Positions 23,734 through 32,491 of a stretch of 35,224 nucleotides of DNA are shown in pieces. Where the stretch lies: positions 1-35,224 of the forward strand of contig JAKSRH010000015.1 of NCBI GenBank assembly GCA_024403675.1, given 5' to 3'. The stretch's first letter is position 1. Every line of letters starts with the position of its first letter. A program made the translations under genes and the position numbers. This DNA comes from Saccharofermentans sp. (GTDB lineage: Bacteria; Bacillota; Clostridia; Saccharofermentanales; Saccharofermentanaceae). The notes beneath the pieces were generated by a model, which saw only the letters and a program-made list of their open reading frames with translations, ran no database searches and was not told where the DNA came from.

Positions 23734-23928
23734 GTACAGTAATTTGTACACTTTTTTTCTGATTTGGTGTACGATTTGCTGTACTTACGTGAAAAAACAC
23801 ACCCTGTACACCATTTTGTACACCTTTTTTCTGATTTGGTGTACGATTTGCTGTACTTACAGGGAAAAACGCACCCCGTACACCAATTCGTACACTTTTT
23901 TCTTAAAATGGTGTACGAATCACTGTAC
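23734..23928. repeat. Array of six GTAC-N8-GTAC elements in alternating orientation
   Basis: Twelve GTAC words form six 16-base elements starting at 23734, 23769, 23806, 23841, 23878 and 23913, so steps of 35, 37, 35, 37 and 35. Odd elements read GTACA(G/C)(T/C)AATTTGTAC-like; even ones match when reverse-complemented (GTACAGCAAATCGTAC twice, GTACAGTGATTCGTAC). A 72-base tandem unit underlies it, with T-runs between odd and even elements and A-runs between even and odd. ORFs across it begin only with TTG and are repeats read in frame because 72 is a multiple of 3; I do not call them genes. It sits between two convergent terminators in a 338-base gene-free stretch. Confidence 0.9.
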
Positions 23929-23956
23929 TCACCCACTTGTTGACTCACCAAATCAA

Positions 23957-24005
23957 CAATAAAAAAGACTGTGAGGTCTTGATGTTAAACCAAATTTTCA
24001 CAGTC
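23957..24005 (-). terminator. Terminator of the 29509-24013 operon
   Basis: GACTGTGA (23967-23974) and TCACAGTC (23998-24005) form an 8-bp stem around a 23-base loop; on the minus strand it is followed by TTTTTTATTG. Confidence 0.8.
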
Positions 24006-24012
24006 TCTATTT

Positions 24013-24300
24013 TTAAGTAATGATTGGAATTATTACTCCTGCAATTATCATAAGAATTGCTACTGCTATAACAACACCCACCATCACATTCGTATTTGGA
24101 TTATCAGGTCTATGATCGGCCTTGCAATCTGTATGTGGTCTTGTGTTATTTGCAGGAGCGCGCGCCCCGCTGTAGTCATCCTTATGATCTGCTACGCAAT
24201 TTCTATGAGCCGCCTTAGATCTAGCTGCACTTTCGCGACGTAGTCTAATCTCATCAGGATCTAAGAACTCTTCCTCGTTATATCTACCAAATAATCCCAT
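24013..24300 (-). CDS. Small MGLFG membrane protein with twin HxxCxADHxxD motifs
   Basis: 95 residues: MGLFGRYNEEEFLDPDEIR at the N-terminus, a soluble middle with two copies of HxxCxADHxxD (HRNCVADHKDD near 33 and HTDCKADHRPD near 57), and one C-terminal TM helix (about 71-93). The motif could hold a metal ion, with a His, Cys, Asp, His and Asp per copy, but no family is known to me. The MGLFG start is shared with the protein at 26622-27806 in the same operon. It is the last gene of the operon, 12 bases after the solute-binding-like lipoprotein, followed by a terminator. Confidence 0.82.
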   Translation of the reverse strand: MGLFGRYNEEEFLDPDEIRLRRESAARSKAAHRNCVADHKDDYSGARAPANNTRPHTDCKADHRPDNPNTNVMVGVVIAVAILMIIAGVIIPIIT

Positions 24301-24312
24301 ATATATTCTCCT

Positions 24313-26598
24313 TTAACTCGATATTTCATCGATATAATTATTAACTCTGTTTTCAATAATAGATGTTACATCAGAAATACTTTTTTGTCCTTCAAAGTAT
24401 GCTGGCATTTCCTCACTAATAATAAGCATAATAGTAGCATCAGCATAAGAGGCATGTGTCATATTCATAACTATTTCTTTGTATTCATCCTCATAAGGCT
24501 GAAGATCCATACCATCAACATACCAAATTAATGTTGAAAAACCATTTCCACTCTCGATAACATCTCTTTGTTTAGAGATAACCTCATTAAACGCATCAAT
24601 TCTAACTGGTGCACAATGGTCATAAATCTGTGATTGCACCTCATATCCAAATAAGCTTTCAATAAGTGACCACGCTGCATCTTTGTCGGCACAACACTTG
24701 GTTATTGAAACAGTTTGAAACGTACTGGTATTACATCCAATTTCATAATCTAATGGAAGTCCTACCATGTCACAAAGTGGATCACCCGGCATTTTCATAG
24801 TTCTACTAAGATAATCATAAAAGCTACCTCCACACTGTATATAATTAACCTTCATGTTATCCACGTAAACGTTGTTAGAATTACGATTTTTTACGAATTC
24901 AGCCATTGCCTCAAATCTAACACCTTTATCACTACTGCTAATATCAAATCGTCCATCAGTGTAGAATTCATTAGCAACTACAGAAAATAATTCATTAAAA
25001 TAATCATTATCATCCTCATAGAAAACACCTATAGGATCTATACTGTTGTTATTTTCATCAATAAACTGCGTGTAGGTTTCATAAGTGAACCCAACATTAT
25101 CATACTCACCCTTTTTGATTGAAATACCATTAATACTAATTGCGTAAGGAATATGATAGACGGCCTCGTTAATCTCAAAAGCATCAAATACTACAGGAAG
25201 ATAATCATCCCTATCAAAGCTTGTATCACGTTCCAAATATGTCTTTAAATCTACATAAATTACATCTGGTTTAGCACTAGCAAAATTTATGCCAGACACC
25301 ATAAGGTCAGGACCTGTTCCACTACGAACATCACCAATTAATATATCGTTAATTATCGCCAAAATCTCTTGTTGTGTCATACCATCACGATAGTTAGCTC
25401 CGATATTATATTTGTTCGTTATTTCCATATAATAGCTACTATTTACATCACCATTATTGTATTCAATTAGTCTGCCAATAACAGGATCAAACACCCAAAC
25501 ATATCCGATAGATACAATTTGCTTCCCTTCATGTGGATTAACTACTGCTTTCTCAATCAAACAAGCCTTTGTTCGCTGATAACCTAGAGAATTTCCAACA
25601 TCATTTATGAACAAAAGTGATACACCATTAGAATATGCTTTCAACATATAAGCACGCGCTGGGTTCATATCACTACAGAAAGTATCAGCTACTACTTCGA
25701 CCTTACTATCACCTCTCAAACTGGCATGACAAATCTTAGATCCTGACATATAGACATAAGTCTCATCATCTAAATAGTATTCAAAGCCATCTACCTGTGC
25801 ACTCATTTTTTTTACTGATCTTGTAATTGGATTAAATGAATAAAGCGAAGTTTCATCATTTGATAAACAAGTAATATAAATATCTTGATTCTGTGAGGAA
25901 GATATCCTATTTGTACCATTTACCCAGAAGTAGCCTGCGCTACTATTATCAGGAATAAACTCTTGAGTATAATGATTACCATCCAAAGCATCTACGACAT
26001 AAAACACATAATGATCCAGACCATTAATGTCACAATATGTGACCAAATAAACTACATTATCTCCAGCAACCTGAACATCCAATAATTCCACATGGCCTTG
26101 CCACACGTCAGCGAAACTAATTTCCTCAATCAGATTTAATTTGGAATTTTCATAATCAGCCTGATAAATATAGGTGCCTACATCCTCATAAGTATCAACA
26201 TCACGAAAATAAAACAAATAATAGTCACTCTCATTATAGTGATACGCATTGACCAGCGAACTATCATATTTGTCAGAAAAATCCTGAGATAAAACATCTA
26301 TATCACTTAACACATCACCCTGAAAATTATACATATGCAAGTGAAAGTAATCTCCACCTTCTTCACTACTAGATGATGTAGACTGAATATAATAATTATC
26401 AGTTGAAAGCATAACGTCATCATAAACAATCGGATTGTTATTGCCTTCATACATGTCACTGTAGTAGGTGGTGCTATACCATGGTGCGTCACTACTTACG
26501 TATCTAATTTCATTTAAATTTTCAGCATCACGACATCCAGCCATTAAGATAATAGCGCTAATAATAATTAGACTAATAATCCTTTTCCACTGAAACAT
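24313..26598 (-). CDS. Large lipoprotein with C-terminal extracellular solute-binding-like domain
   Basis: 761 residues. Lipobox LMAGC (Cys at 22). The first half (about 30-370) is rich in aromatic and beta-strand-like segments, perhaps a propeller. The second half (about 400-760) resembles family 1 extracellular solute-binding proteins, with a final EEMPAYFEGQKSISDV-type helix as in sugar ABC binding proteins of Clostridia. It is much longer than ordinary binding proteins (400-550) and has no permease or ATPase genes nearby, so it may be a sensor or receptor rather than a transport subunit. Codon use is AT-rich. It starts 23 bases after the MGLFG membrane protein gene. Confidence 0.8.
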   Translation of the reverse strand: MFQWKRIISLIIISAIILMAGCRDAENLNEIRYVSSDAPWYSTTYYSDMYEGNNNPIVYDDVMLSTDNYYIQSTSSSSEEGGDYFHLHMYNFQGDVLSDIDVLSQDFSDKYDSSLVNAYHYNESDYYLFYFRDVDTYEDVGTYIYQADYENSKLNLIEEISFADVWQGHVELLDVQVAGDNVVYLVTYCDINGLDHYVFYVVDALDGNHYTQEFIPDNSSAGYFWVNGTNRISSSQNQDIYITCLSNDETSLYSFNPITRSVKKMSAQVDGFEYYLDDETYVYMSGSKICHASLRGDSKVEVVADTFCSDMNPARAYMLKAYSNGVSLLFINDVGNSLGYQRTKACLIEKAVVNPHEGKQIVSIGYVWVFDPVIGRLIEYNNGDVNSSYYMEITNKYNIGANYRDGMTQQEILAIINDILIGDVRSGTGPDLMVSGINFASAKPDVIYVDLKTYLERDTSFDRDDYLPVVFDAFEINEAVYHIPYAISINGISIKKGEYDNVGFTYETYTQFIDENNNSIDPIGVFYEDDNDYFNELFSVVANEFYTDGRFDISSSDKGVRFEAMAEFVKNRNSNNVYVDNMKVNYIQCGGSFYDYLSRTMKMPGDPLCDMVGLPLDYEIGCNTSTFQTVSITKCCADKDAAWSLIESLFGYEVQSQIYDHCAPVRIDAFNEVISKQRDVIESGNGFSTLIWYVDGMDLQPYEDEYKEIVMNMTHASYADATIMLIISEEMPAYFEGQKSISDVTSIIENRVNNYIDEISS

Positions 26599-26621
26599 TT
26601 AAAACCTCCAATACTCATATA

Positions 26622-27806
26622 TTAGAGAATGTAGTCTACAAACGGTACACCATTCTTTCTACACCAATTATTAAAGTAATAATAGAACTCATCATATGAC
26701 CAATCTAATTCAGACGAGAAAAGCAAGGGTGCAGCTCTATATCTATATTGTCCATCCTCCATGGCGATATAAAATGTAGAGCACCTTACAGTATGCGGAT
26801 TATCAGAACCAATTGGAGTAATGTAGACCGCTTTAATATCGTTTGAAGAAAATGACAAATCATTAATTCTAAGAGCTCCATCCTCAAATGTCATGCTCTC
26901 AGGATATATTGTAGGGACAAATGAATTTGCACCAAAAACAATCATTAATACTGCTGCTATAATAACAAACATAATAACAATCATAGGGAAAATGACGTCT
27001 TCTAAATCACCGCCCAAAGCAACTCCCAGTGCAGTACCAACAATAATCAAAACTACGCAAAGTAGCATTAATAATGTTCTATTTGTTACCCAATTTCCCC
27101 CTGCTAATTTATCTGGCCACTTAAAGGTCTTCGTAGCAGGTAGATTTGCAGAGCCTACTGTAGCACCCGTAAGCTCCTGCTGTCTTTTCTTAGCATTGTA
27201 ATTAAAATCACTAGCAGCAGTTGGAATAGTTGAACAAAATTTGAACTTCTTAACTTCTGCACCATCACGAATAAGAATATGGTAAATGGTACCTGAATAG
27301 TGATGGTTTTTTCCGTATGTTCTCTTAAACGACAATCCTTCGTAACTACTTAATGGGAAAGTGAATTTCTTAGAACTGCTTACCTCTACTTCAATAGAGT
27401 CATATGTGAGCCTAATGCTGTTACATCTTTTTCCGGAAGCCATGGCAGCAAACATTATTCCAAAGAAAATTACAAAGAATACAATGGCTGGGGTAATTTC
27501 GGATATATCTCCACTAACCACACCAGTTGCAACCATAATAACCATGAATAAAACTGGAAAAGCTATAAACATGCCGAGAAGATACTTTTCTTTACCAACT
27601 CGTTCTTTCTTATAAACAAGGCTTCCGTCAGGTAGTTCTTCTACATTGAACTTCTCATTTTTGGCAAAATTATGCGCCTTAGAATCCTTCTTAGTTTTCT
27701 CAGTAAAACGTGAGGAATCAAATTCCTCACGCTCTCTTTTCATTTCTACCTGTTCTCTTTTGTAATCGTCAAAATCGTCTGTATCTCTTTTTCCAAATAA
27801 ACCCAT
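26622..27806 (-). CDS. MGLFG membrane protein with two TM pairs and PH-like domains
   Basis: 394 residues. N-terminal MGLFGKRDTDDFDDYKREQ, then a charged coiled stretch (about 15-70), two TM helices (about 74-97 and 102-124), a soluble beta-rich domain (about 128-200), two more TM helices (about 233-255 and 262-288), and a second soluble domain to the C-terminus. The two halves look like a duplicated [TM pair + PH-like] unit, inferred by layout only. It begins 2 bases after the acyl-CoA synthetase stop. Function unknown; lipid or envelope sensing is possible. Confidence 0.82.
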   Translation of the reverse strand: MGLFGKRDTDDFDDYKREQVEMKREREEFDSSRFTEKTKKDSKAHNFAKNEKFNVEELPDGSLVYKKERVGKEKYLLGMFIAFPVLFMVIMVATGVVSGDISEITPAIVFFVIFFGIMFAAMASGKRCNSIRLTYDSIEVEVSSSKKFTFPLSSYEGLSFKRTYGKNHHYSGTIYHILIRDGAEVKKFKFCSTIPTAASDFNYNAKKRQQELTGATVGSANLPATKTFKWPDKLAGGNWVTNRTLLMLLCVVLIIVGTALGVALGGDLEDVIFPMIVIMFVIIAAVLMIVFGANSFVPTIYPESMTFEDGALRINDLSFSSNDIKAVYITPIGSDNPHTVRCSTFYIAMEDGQYRYRAAPLLFSSELDWSYDEFYYYFNNWCRKNGVPFVDYIL

Positions 27807-27808
27807 AA

Positions 27809-29509
27809 TTAATATCTCTTTATCTTTTTAGATGTGTTCTTCTCGAACTCAGTACTTCTGTATTGTACCTTCTTTATCTTTTTATAATTCTCGAGTTTGG
27901 AGTTTACTTCGGAAACTACACTCTCAAGGAGCTTAATAATACCCTCTTCCTTTGCCTCTTTACCAAGAGTTTCTTCAATCTTCTCCATATCAGGGAAAAT
28001 AGTAGCAGTGATAAGAATGTCGTCCTTTGCATCATCATGAACACCAGATACTACACTCTCTGCTACATATGGATTCAAAGATAAGAGATATTCAATCTCT
28101 TCAGGGAAAACATTACGTCCGTTCTTAGCGATAATAACGTTCTTCTTACGACCAGTAATAATACAGAATCCATCTTTATCAATATAACCAAGATCGCCTG
28201 TGTGATACCATCCATCACTATCAAGAGCTGCTGCAGTATTCTCTGGGTCATTAAAATATCCAAGGAAAATATTGTCACCTTTGGCAATAAATTCACCAAT
28301 ACCATCCTGGTCTGGCTCAAGAACTTTTACCTCACAGCAAGGCAAAGGGAGACCAGCGGCTCTGTCATTAAAATCTACATCTCTATTAAGGGCAAGAATT
28401 GGTGCACACTCTGTAAGGCCATAGCCCTGAAGACAAATAAAACCAATGTCCTGGAAGAACTTAAGCATTTCTGGATTAACAGGTGCACCACCTAAAATGA
28501 TAAGTCTCATTCTGCCACCAAAAGTCTCGTGAAGCTGCGCGAAAAGCTTTCTTCTCACATCAATCTTAAACTTAAGAAGGAAACGTGAAAGCTTAATACC
28601 AGTCTTAAGTTTCTTCGCCATTTTAGGGTCAGAATTTAGTTTTTTCTGGATGCCCTTGTAAAACATTTCGAGCATTACTGGCACCATAAGGATAGCTGTT
28701 GGTTTTGCCTCCTTGATATTAGTAGTAATGTAACGAAGTCCTTCACAGATAGCCACAGTAGTACCACGATAAATCTGGCCAAGGAAACCACATGTACATT
28801 CATATGTATGATGAAGTGGAAGCACTGACATAAAGACGTCGTTCTTGTCGATATAAAGCATGGAGAACATCGCCATAAGGTTAGCGCAAATATTTCTCTG
28901 GCAAAGCATTACCGCCTTGGACTTGGATGTGGTACCAGAAGTAAACAAAAGGATTGTCATCTCCTCAGGGTCGATAGTAGCTTCTACGAAAGTCTTGTCG
29001 CCATCAGAAAGGAGCATCTCGCCTTCAGCAATAAACTTGGAATAAGAAATAAATCTATCGTCTGTAGTATCATCCATACTGATGTAATACTTAACAGAAG
29101 ATGCCTTGCCATAAACGTAGTCAACTACATCCTTTTTGCTTCCTGAGAAAACAAGAATATCTACTTCAGCTCTATCAAGCATACCAAGTACTTCGTCATT
29201 AGGAAGTTCCTTATCAAGAGGCACCACGCAACCTGTTCCATTAGTTGTAGCAAGGTAGGTTACATACCACTCATAACGTGTCTCTGCAAGAATTGCAATG
29301 CGTGATCCCTTAGGCACATAATGCATGAAAGCTGTACCAAGAGAATCAATATCGTGATCATACTTTTCAGTAGATACAGGAACAAACTCTCCGCCCTTCT
29401 TTTCTTTATGAAGAAACACAGGGTTTTCTGGAAAATTCTTAACACGATTCTTGATTACATCGCGAAGGTCGTTGACCTGGGTTACTTCATAGAGTGGAAT
29501 ATTCTTCAT
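27809..29509 (-). CDS. Long-chain acyl-CoA synthetase-like AMP-forming ligase
   Basis: 566 residues of the ANL superfamily. Seen: the ATP loop LLFTSGTTSKSKAV (about 190-203), VLPLHHTYE, GYGLTECAPI (about 361-370), the DGWYHTGDLGYIDKDGF segment (about 430-446) and GRKKNVII with the hinge region after it; the catalytic Lys is probably in the C-terminal KNTSKKIKRY. It activates a carboxylic acid, most likely a fatty acid, to an acyl-adenylate and then acyl-CoA. AGGAGG precedes the ATG. It is first in an operon with two membrane proteins and a lipoprotein, which hints that the acyl product serves membrane or lipoprotein lipids; this is inference. Confidence 0.9.
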   Translation of the reverse strand: MKNIPLYEVTQVNDLRDVIKNRVKNFPENPVFLHKEKKGGEFVPVSTEKYDHDIDSLGTAFMHYVPKGSRIAILAETRYEWYVTYLATTNGTGCVVPLDKELPNDEVLGMLDRAEVDILVFSGSKKDVVDYVYGKASSVKYYISMDDTTDDRFISYSKFIAEGEMLLSDGDKTFVEATIDPEEMTILLFTSGTTSKSKAVMLCQRNICANLMAMFSMLYIDKNDVFMSVLPLHHTYECTCGFLGQIYRGTTVAICEGLRYITTNIKEAKPTAILMVPVMLEMFYKGIQKKLNSDPKMAKKLKTGIKLSRFLLKFKIDVRRKLFAQLHETFGGRMRLIILGGAPVNPEMLKFFQDIGFICLQGYGLTECAPILALNRDVDFNDRAAGLPLPCCEVKVLEPDQDGIGEFIAKGDNIFLGYFNDPENTAAALDSDGWYHTGDLGYIDKDGFCIITGRKKNVIIAKNGRNVFPEEIEYLLSLNPYVAESVVSGVHDDAKDDILITATIFPDMEKIEETLGKEAKEEGIIKLLESVVSEVNSKLENYKKIKKVQYRSTEFEKNTSKKIKRY

Positions 29510-29555
29510 TGTAGCCTCCTAAAAGATAGACAATTGTAAAAACTGAACTATTTTT

Positions 29556-29583
29556 ATAATAACAAAGCACTTAATGAAATCAA
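29556..29583 (-). promoter_or_regulatory. Promoter of the acyl-CoA synthetase operon
   Basis: Minus strand TTGATT (29578-29583), 16-base spacer, TATTAT (29556-29561), about 47 bases before the ATG at 29509. No clear terminator for the upstream gene (stop at 29639) is seen between, so read-through is possible. Confidence 0.55.
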
Positions 29584-29638
29584 GTTACTCATACATAATG
29601 GTTTGACTATGGTATTCAACTACAATTTATTCTATCAA

Positions 29639-32206
29639 TTAAGTATCACTATGAATCCAATTATCTGCATTAAAGGTCGTAGATGAATCAGATGTATCTG
29701 CGATGGTGTACCAACCTTCTCTGTTTGTAAACACATTACCATTATTTTTAGTAATGGAGTTGTCATTAGAGCCACATACACGAATCAAATTATCATACTT
29801 ATATGAGGCAGAAATTTTATTTCCCGTAAACGGATTTGTTGGATTATTAATCAATCCATCTACAGCCAATGCTGATGTATCAGCATTTGTCATAAAAGCC
29901 TCACTTACAGTAAATCCTTCACTGTTAAAATCCTTAACTAAAAACATTGGGTTATATAGCTCTGTTGTGTAGTTTTCAGGCAACTGACAATTATCAAGAT
30001 AATTATCCCAATAACCATGGTCTGCAACGATAATAATTCTAGTGTTATCGTACACTCCCTGCTCTCGCAAAAAGTCAAACCAATCTCCAAGCGTAGACAA
30101 GGAAACTCCTGCCGTATAGATATTCATACTTACTACACCATTGCAGTTTTCGAGTGAATTAATATCTGTTATAAATTGCTCTTTATCAAAAGGTGTCTCA
30201 ATTAAGTTATTAAACAACAGTGCATTCTCATGAGTAATAGGACTTTGAAGCATCAAAAAGTTATCATTGTCTCCATCTATAACACACGTCATATCAGGTA
30301 ATGACTTCAATGTATAGTAATAATTAATGGAATTGTAGTATGTTCCAGCGAACTCCAAATTCTGGGCATTTCCATAATATAATCTCTTATCTAAGTTAGG
30401 GTTATTATAATTTCCATGATCATATACAAAATCCTTAGTGAAAACTAAAGATGACTTTAGACCATATAAAAATAAGTTACGTTCGCGATTTGAAAGAAGT
30501 TCTAAAGTTTGTTCTTCAGCATATGGGTTAAATGTACTTCCTGTGTAATAAGCAGACGTATTATTGATATCATCATAAATACTGATATCAGGTATCTCCT
30601 GGTATCCTGCATATGGTGGATCAATAACTGTAACTTCGTAGCCATTATCAGAAAAAATTGTAGGCATCACCTTAAGAGCCTCATTATGTTTTTGACATAA
30701 TGATTCATCACTTCTTGCATTTATATTCTCAGGTGTATAATCGTACCCGCCAAAAAGCGAAGGAGTAGCCATATTTGTATGTCCCGCCAGAGAAATAGTA
30801 TTAGGGTAAAATACAAATCCATCGTACTGTTCCTTTAATCCTGGAACCAAGTTAAAGCTCTCTCTCGTGGAATATCCACTTCCTCGATCAAGCATAATAA
30901 CAATTACATTCTGGCCTTCCTTAGATAACTGAAAACTGACTTCACCATTATTATCTGGTTTAACAAATTCACTATAGATTGCATTTATAGTGCGTATATT
31001 GAGACATCCCATCACAATAATTGTTCCTAGCACAACAAATGTAACTACATTTATGATGGCTCTGAAACGTTTACAAACAAACAGCGTTAATGCACATGCC
31101 AATAAAAGAATAAAAACATAATTAACTTTGGATACTACATCTCCACTACTTAATACCTTTGAAGAGAAAAAATAATTAATCAACAAAACAATCATTGTCA
31201 CCAAAGACAATTTAGAGAAGAAAGTTCTTCCCTTTGGTGCAAGCATAAAATACACAATGGAAAACCATACTACAAACAATCCAAAAGCAACTAATGAAGA
31301 CTCTCGAAGAAGTGCATTAGGATTTTCCATAGTAAATGGATTAGATAACTCGATAGGAGAATCTGCAACCAATGCTGATGGAATCAAAAAACCAGTTAAC
31401 GCTGCTACAATCGACCCAGAAACGATAAATAACATATTGGTGGAAGAATTACTATCAGGTATTTGGGAAACTATCGACTTTAATTCATTGGTGAATTTTT
31501 TAAATATATTTCCATCAATCTTAATTTTTGAACCTATAAATACAACTATGTTTTTAATCAATGAAAAAATGTTATTTAGAGTCCAATATAAGGTAAGTCC
31601 TGCTGGCGAATTATAAAGGAGTACCAAGAAAATAATTGCCATTCCATTAATCTGAATTTTCTCTTTTATAGAATGCTTTCTAGTGTAAATAATACCTGCA
31701 ATAACATTTATTAAAGTCATAATAATTGGCAACAAATTCACTGGCAAAGACCCAATTTGAAAGAAAGCATCTGGCTTAGATAGGTCATCGACAAATAAAA
31801 ATGATGCTCCTACTAAACATTTCAGATTAGATAGCATATTATATGCTGCAATAAAAAAAGGAATCTGAAGCAAAAGTGACATAGCACTTCTAAGCGACAT
31901 TATCGGATTATAACTATTTAATTTGTAGAACATCTGAAGCATCATAAATCTTTCGTCACCAGTAAAAGATTTATTAATATGCTTTATTCCAGGAACTAAT
32001 TTTTCTTCTGTTTCACGCTGTCTGTTCTGTATTTTCTCTGCTCGAATATACAGAGGTAAAACCAAAATATTAACTACTAAGCTCAAGCAAATAATAGCTC
32101 CACCAATGTTATGAATATTTCTATTTGAAACATCAAAAACAACTTCAAATAGTAATTGAAGCGGATAAATTAGTAGCAAATATAACGAACTAAAAAAATC
32201 AGCCAT
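29639..32206 (-). CDS. YidC-like domain fused to alkaline-phosphatase-superfamily transferase
   Basis: 855 residues. Residues 1-230 look like a YidC/Oxa1 insertase core: TM helices at about 8-24, 33-53, 107-125, 152-173 and 188-222, with the LPLYIRAEKIQ start of the cytosolic hairpin and the NSPAGLTLYW signature (199-208). The groove arginine of YidC, expected just before the LPL motif, is Asn46. Residues 255-405 add about five TM helices. Residues 430-855 form an extracellular sulfatase/phosphatidylethanolamine-transferase-like domain: metal Asp440 in IMLDRG, a likely nucleophile Thr477 in GHTNMATPSLF (as in the T-x5-P-x2-F of PEtN transferases) and Asp729-His730 in VADHG. It could decorate a surface polymer with phosphoglycerol or phosphoethanolamine. 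The ribosome binding site is weak (AGGT). Confidence 0.85.
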   Translation of the reverse strand: MADFFSSLYLLLIYPLQLLFEVVFDVSNRNIHNIGGAIICLSLVVNILVLPLYIRAEKIQNRQRETEEKLVPGIKHINKSFTGDERFMMLQMFYKLNSYNPIMSLRSAMSLLLQIPFFIAAYNMLSNLKCLVGASFLFVDDLSKPDAFFQIGSLPVNLLPIIMTLINVIAGIIYTRKHSIKEKIQINGMAIIFLVLLYNSPAGLTLYWTLNNIFSLIKNIVVFIGSKIKIDGNIFKKFTNELKSIVSQIPDSNSSTNMLFIVSGSIVAALTGFLIPSALVADSPIELSNPFTMENPNALLRESSLVAFGLFVVWFSIVYFMLAPKGRTFFSKLSLVTMIVLLINYFFSSKVLSSGDVVSKVNYVFILLLACALTLFVCKRFRAIINVVTFVVLGTIIVMGCLNIRTINAIYSEFVKPDNNGEVSFQLSKEGQNVIVIMLDRGSGYSTRESFNLVPGLKEQYDGFVFYPNTISLAGHTNMATPSLFGGYDYTPENINARSDESLCQKHNEALKVMPTIFSDNGYEVTVIDPPYAGYQEIPDISIYDDINNTSAYYTGSTFNPYAEEQTLELLSNRERNLFLYGLKSSLVFTKDFVYDHGNYNNPNLDKRLYYGNAQNLEFAGTYYNSINYYYTLKSLPDMTCVIDGDNDNFLMLQSPITHENALLFNNLIETPFDKEQFITDINSLENCNGVVSMNIYTAGVSLSTLGDWFDFLREQGVYDNTRIIIVADHGYWDNYLDNCQLPENYTTELYNPMFLVKDFNSEGFTVSEAFMTNADTSALAVDGLINNPTNPFTGNKISASYKYDNLIRVCGSNDNSITKNNGNVFTNREGWYTIADTSDSSTTFNADNWIHSDT

Positions 32207-32257
32207 GTGCTAGTACCTAACTATTACAACTTGTCCTGCTTACCATATCCATAAAAC

Positions 32258-32285
32258 AAAAAACCCTTTGGACTAGTCCAAAGGG
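32258..32285 (-). terminator. Terminator after tRNA-Ser
   Basis: A perfect 22-base palindrome (32264-32285, arms CCCTTTGGACT/AGTCCAAAGGG) followed on the minus strand by TTTTTTG. It ends tRNA-Ser transcription before the fusion gene at 32206. Confidence 0.9.
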
Positions 32286-32291
32286 CTCACT

Positions 32292-32384
32292 TGGCGGAGA
32301 AGGAGGGATTCGAACCCTCGAAACCCTTTTGGGGTTTACACGATTTCCAGTCGTGCGCGCTCGACCAGGCTACGCGACTTCTCC
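32292..32384 (-). tRNA. tRNA-Ser (anticodon GGA)
   Basis: Class II tRNA with encoded CCA. Acceptor GGAGAAG/CTTCTCC, anticodon stem CACGA/TCGTG with loop CTGGAAA (anticodon GGA, reads UCC and UCU), a long variable arm (AAACCCC AAAA GGGGTTT-type) and T-arm GAGGG-TTCGAAT-CCCTC. The discriminator is G. Length 93 with CCA. Confidence 0.96.
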
Positions 32385-32475
32385 ATACGTATATTGATCG
32401 ATTAATGCGCTCTTGCGCAATGCCTGATAATTTTAATGTCTGATTTGTATTTTGTCAATGTTTTTAGAAAAACTG

Positions 32476-32484
32476 TGCTATAAT
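32476..32484 (+). promoter_or_regulatory. Extended -10 promoter, leaderless gene
   Basis: TGCTATAAT: a perfect -10 with TG extension. The ATG at 32492 begins 8 bases after the last T, where transcription should start, and no Shine-Dalgarno site exists upstream. No good -35. Confidence 0.65.
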
Positions 32485-32491
32485 TCTTTGT

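Noticed and set aside
23734..23928. CRISPR array
   Set aside because: The intervals between elements are themselves repeated and the elements alternate in orientation; no cas genes are near.
23718..23962. Two Cys/Lys/Thr-rich repeat peptides on opposite strands over the GTAC array
   Set aside because: Both begin with TTG without a ribosome binding site; open frames on both strands follow from a 72-base repeat being a multiple of 3.
32406..32419. TGCGC-TCTT-GCGCA hairpin upstream of tRNA-Ser
   Set aside because: Only 5 bp, no T-run, not placed as a usual operator; may be chance or part of the tRNA promoter region, not enough to call.
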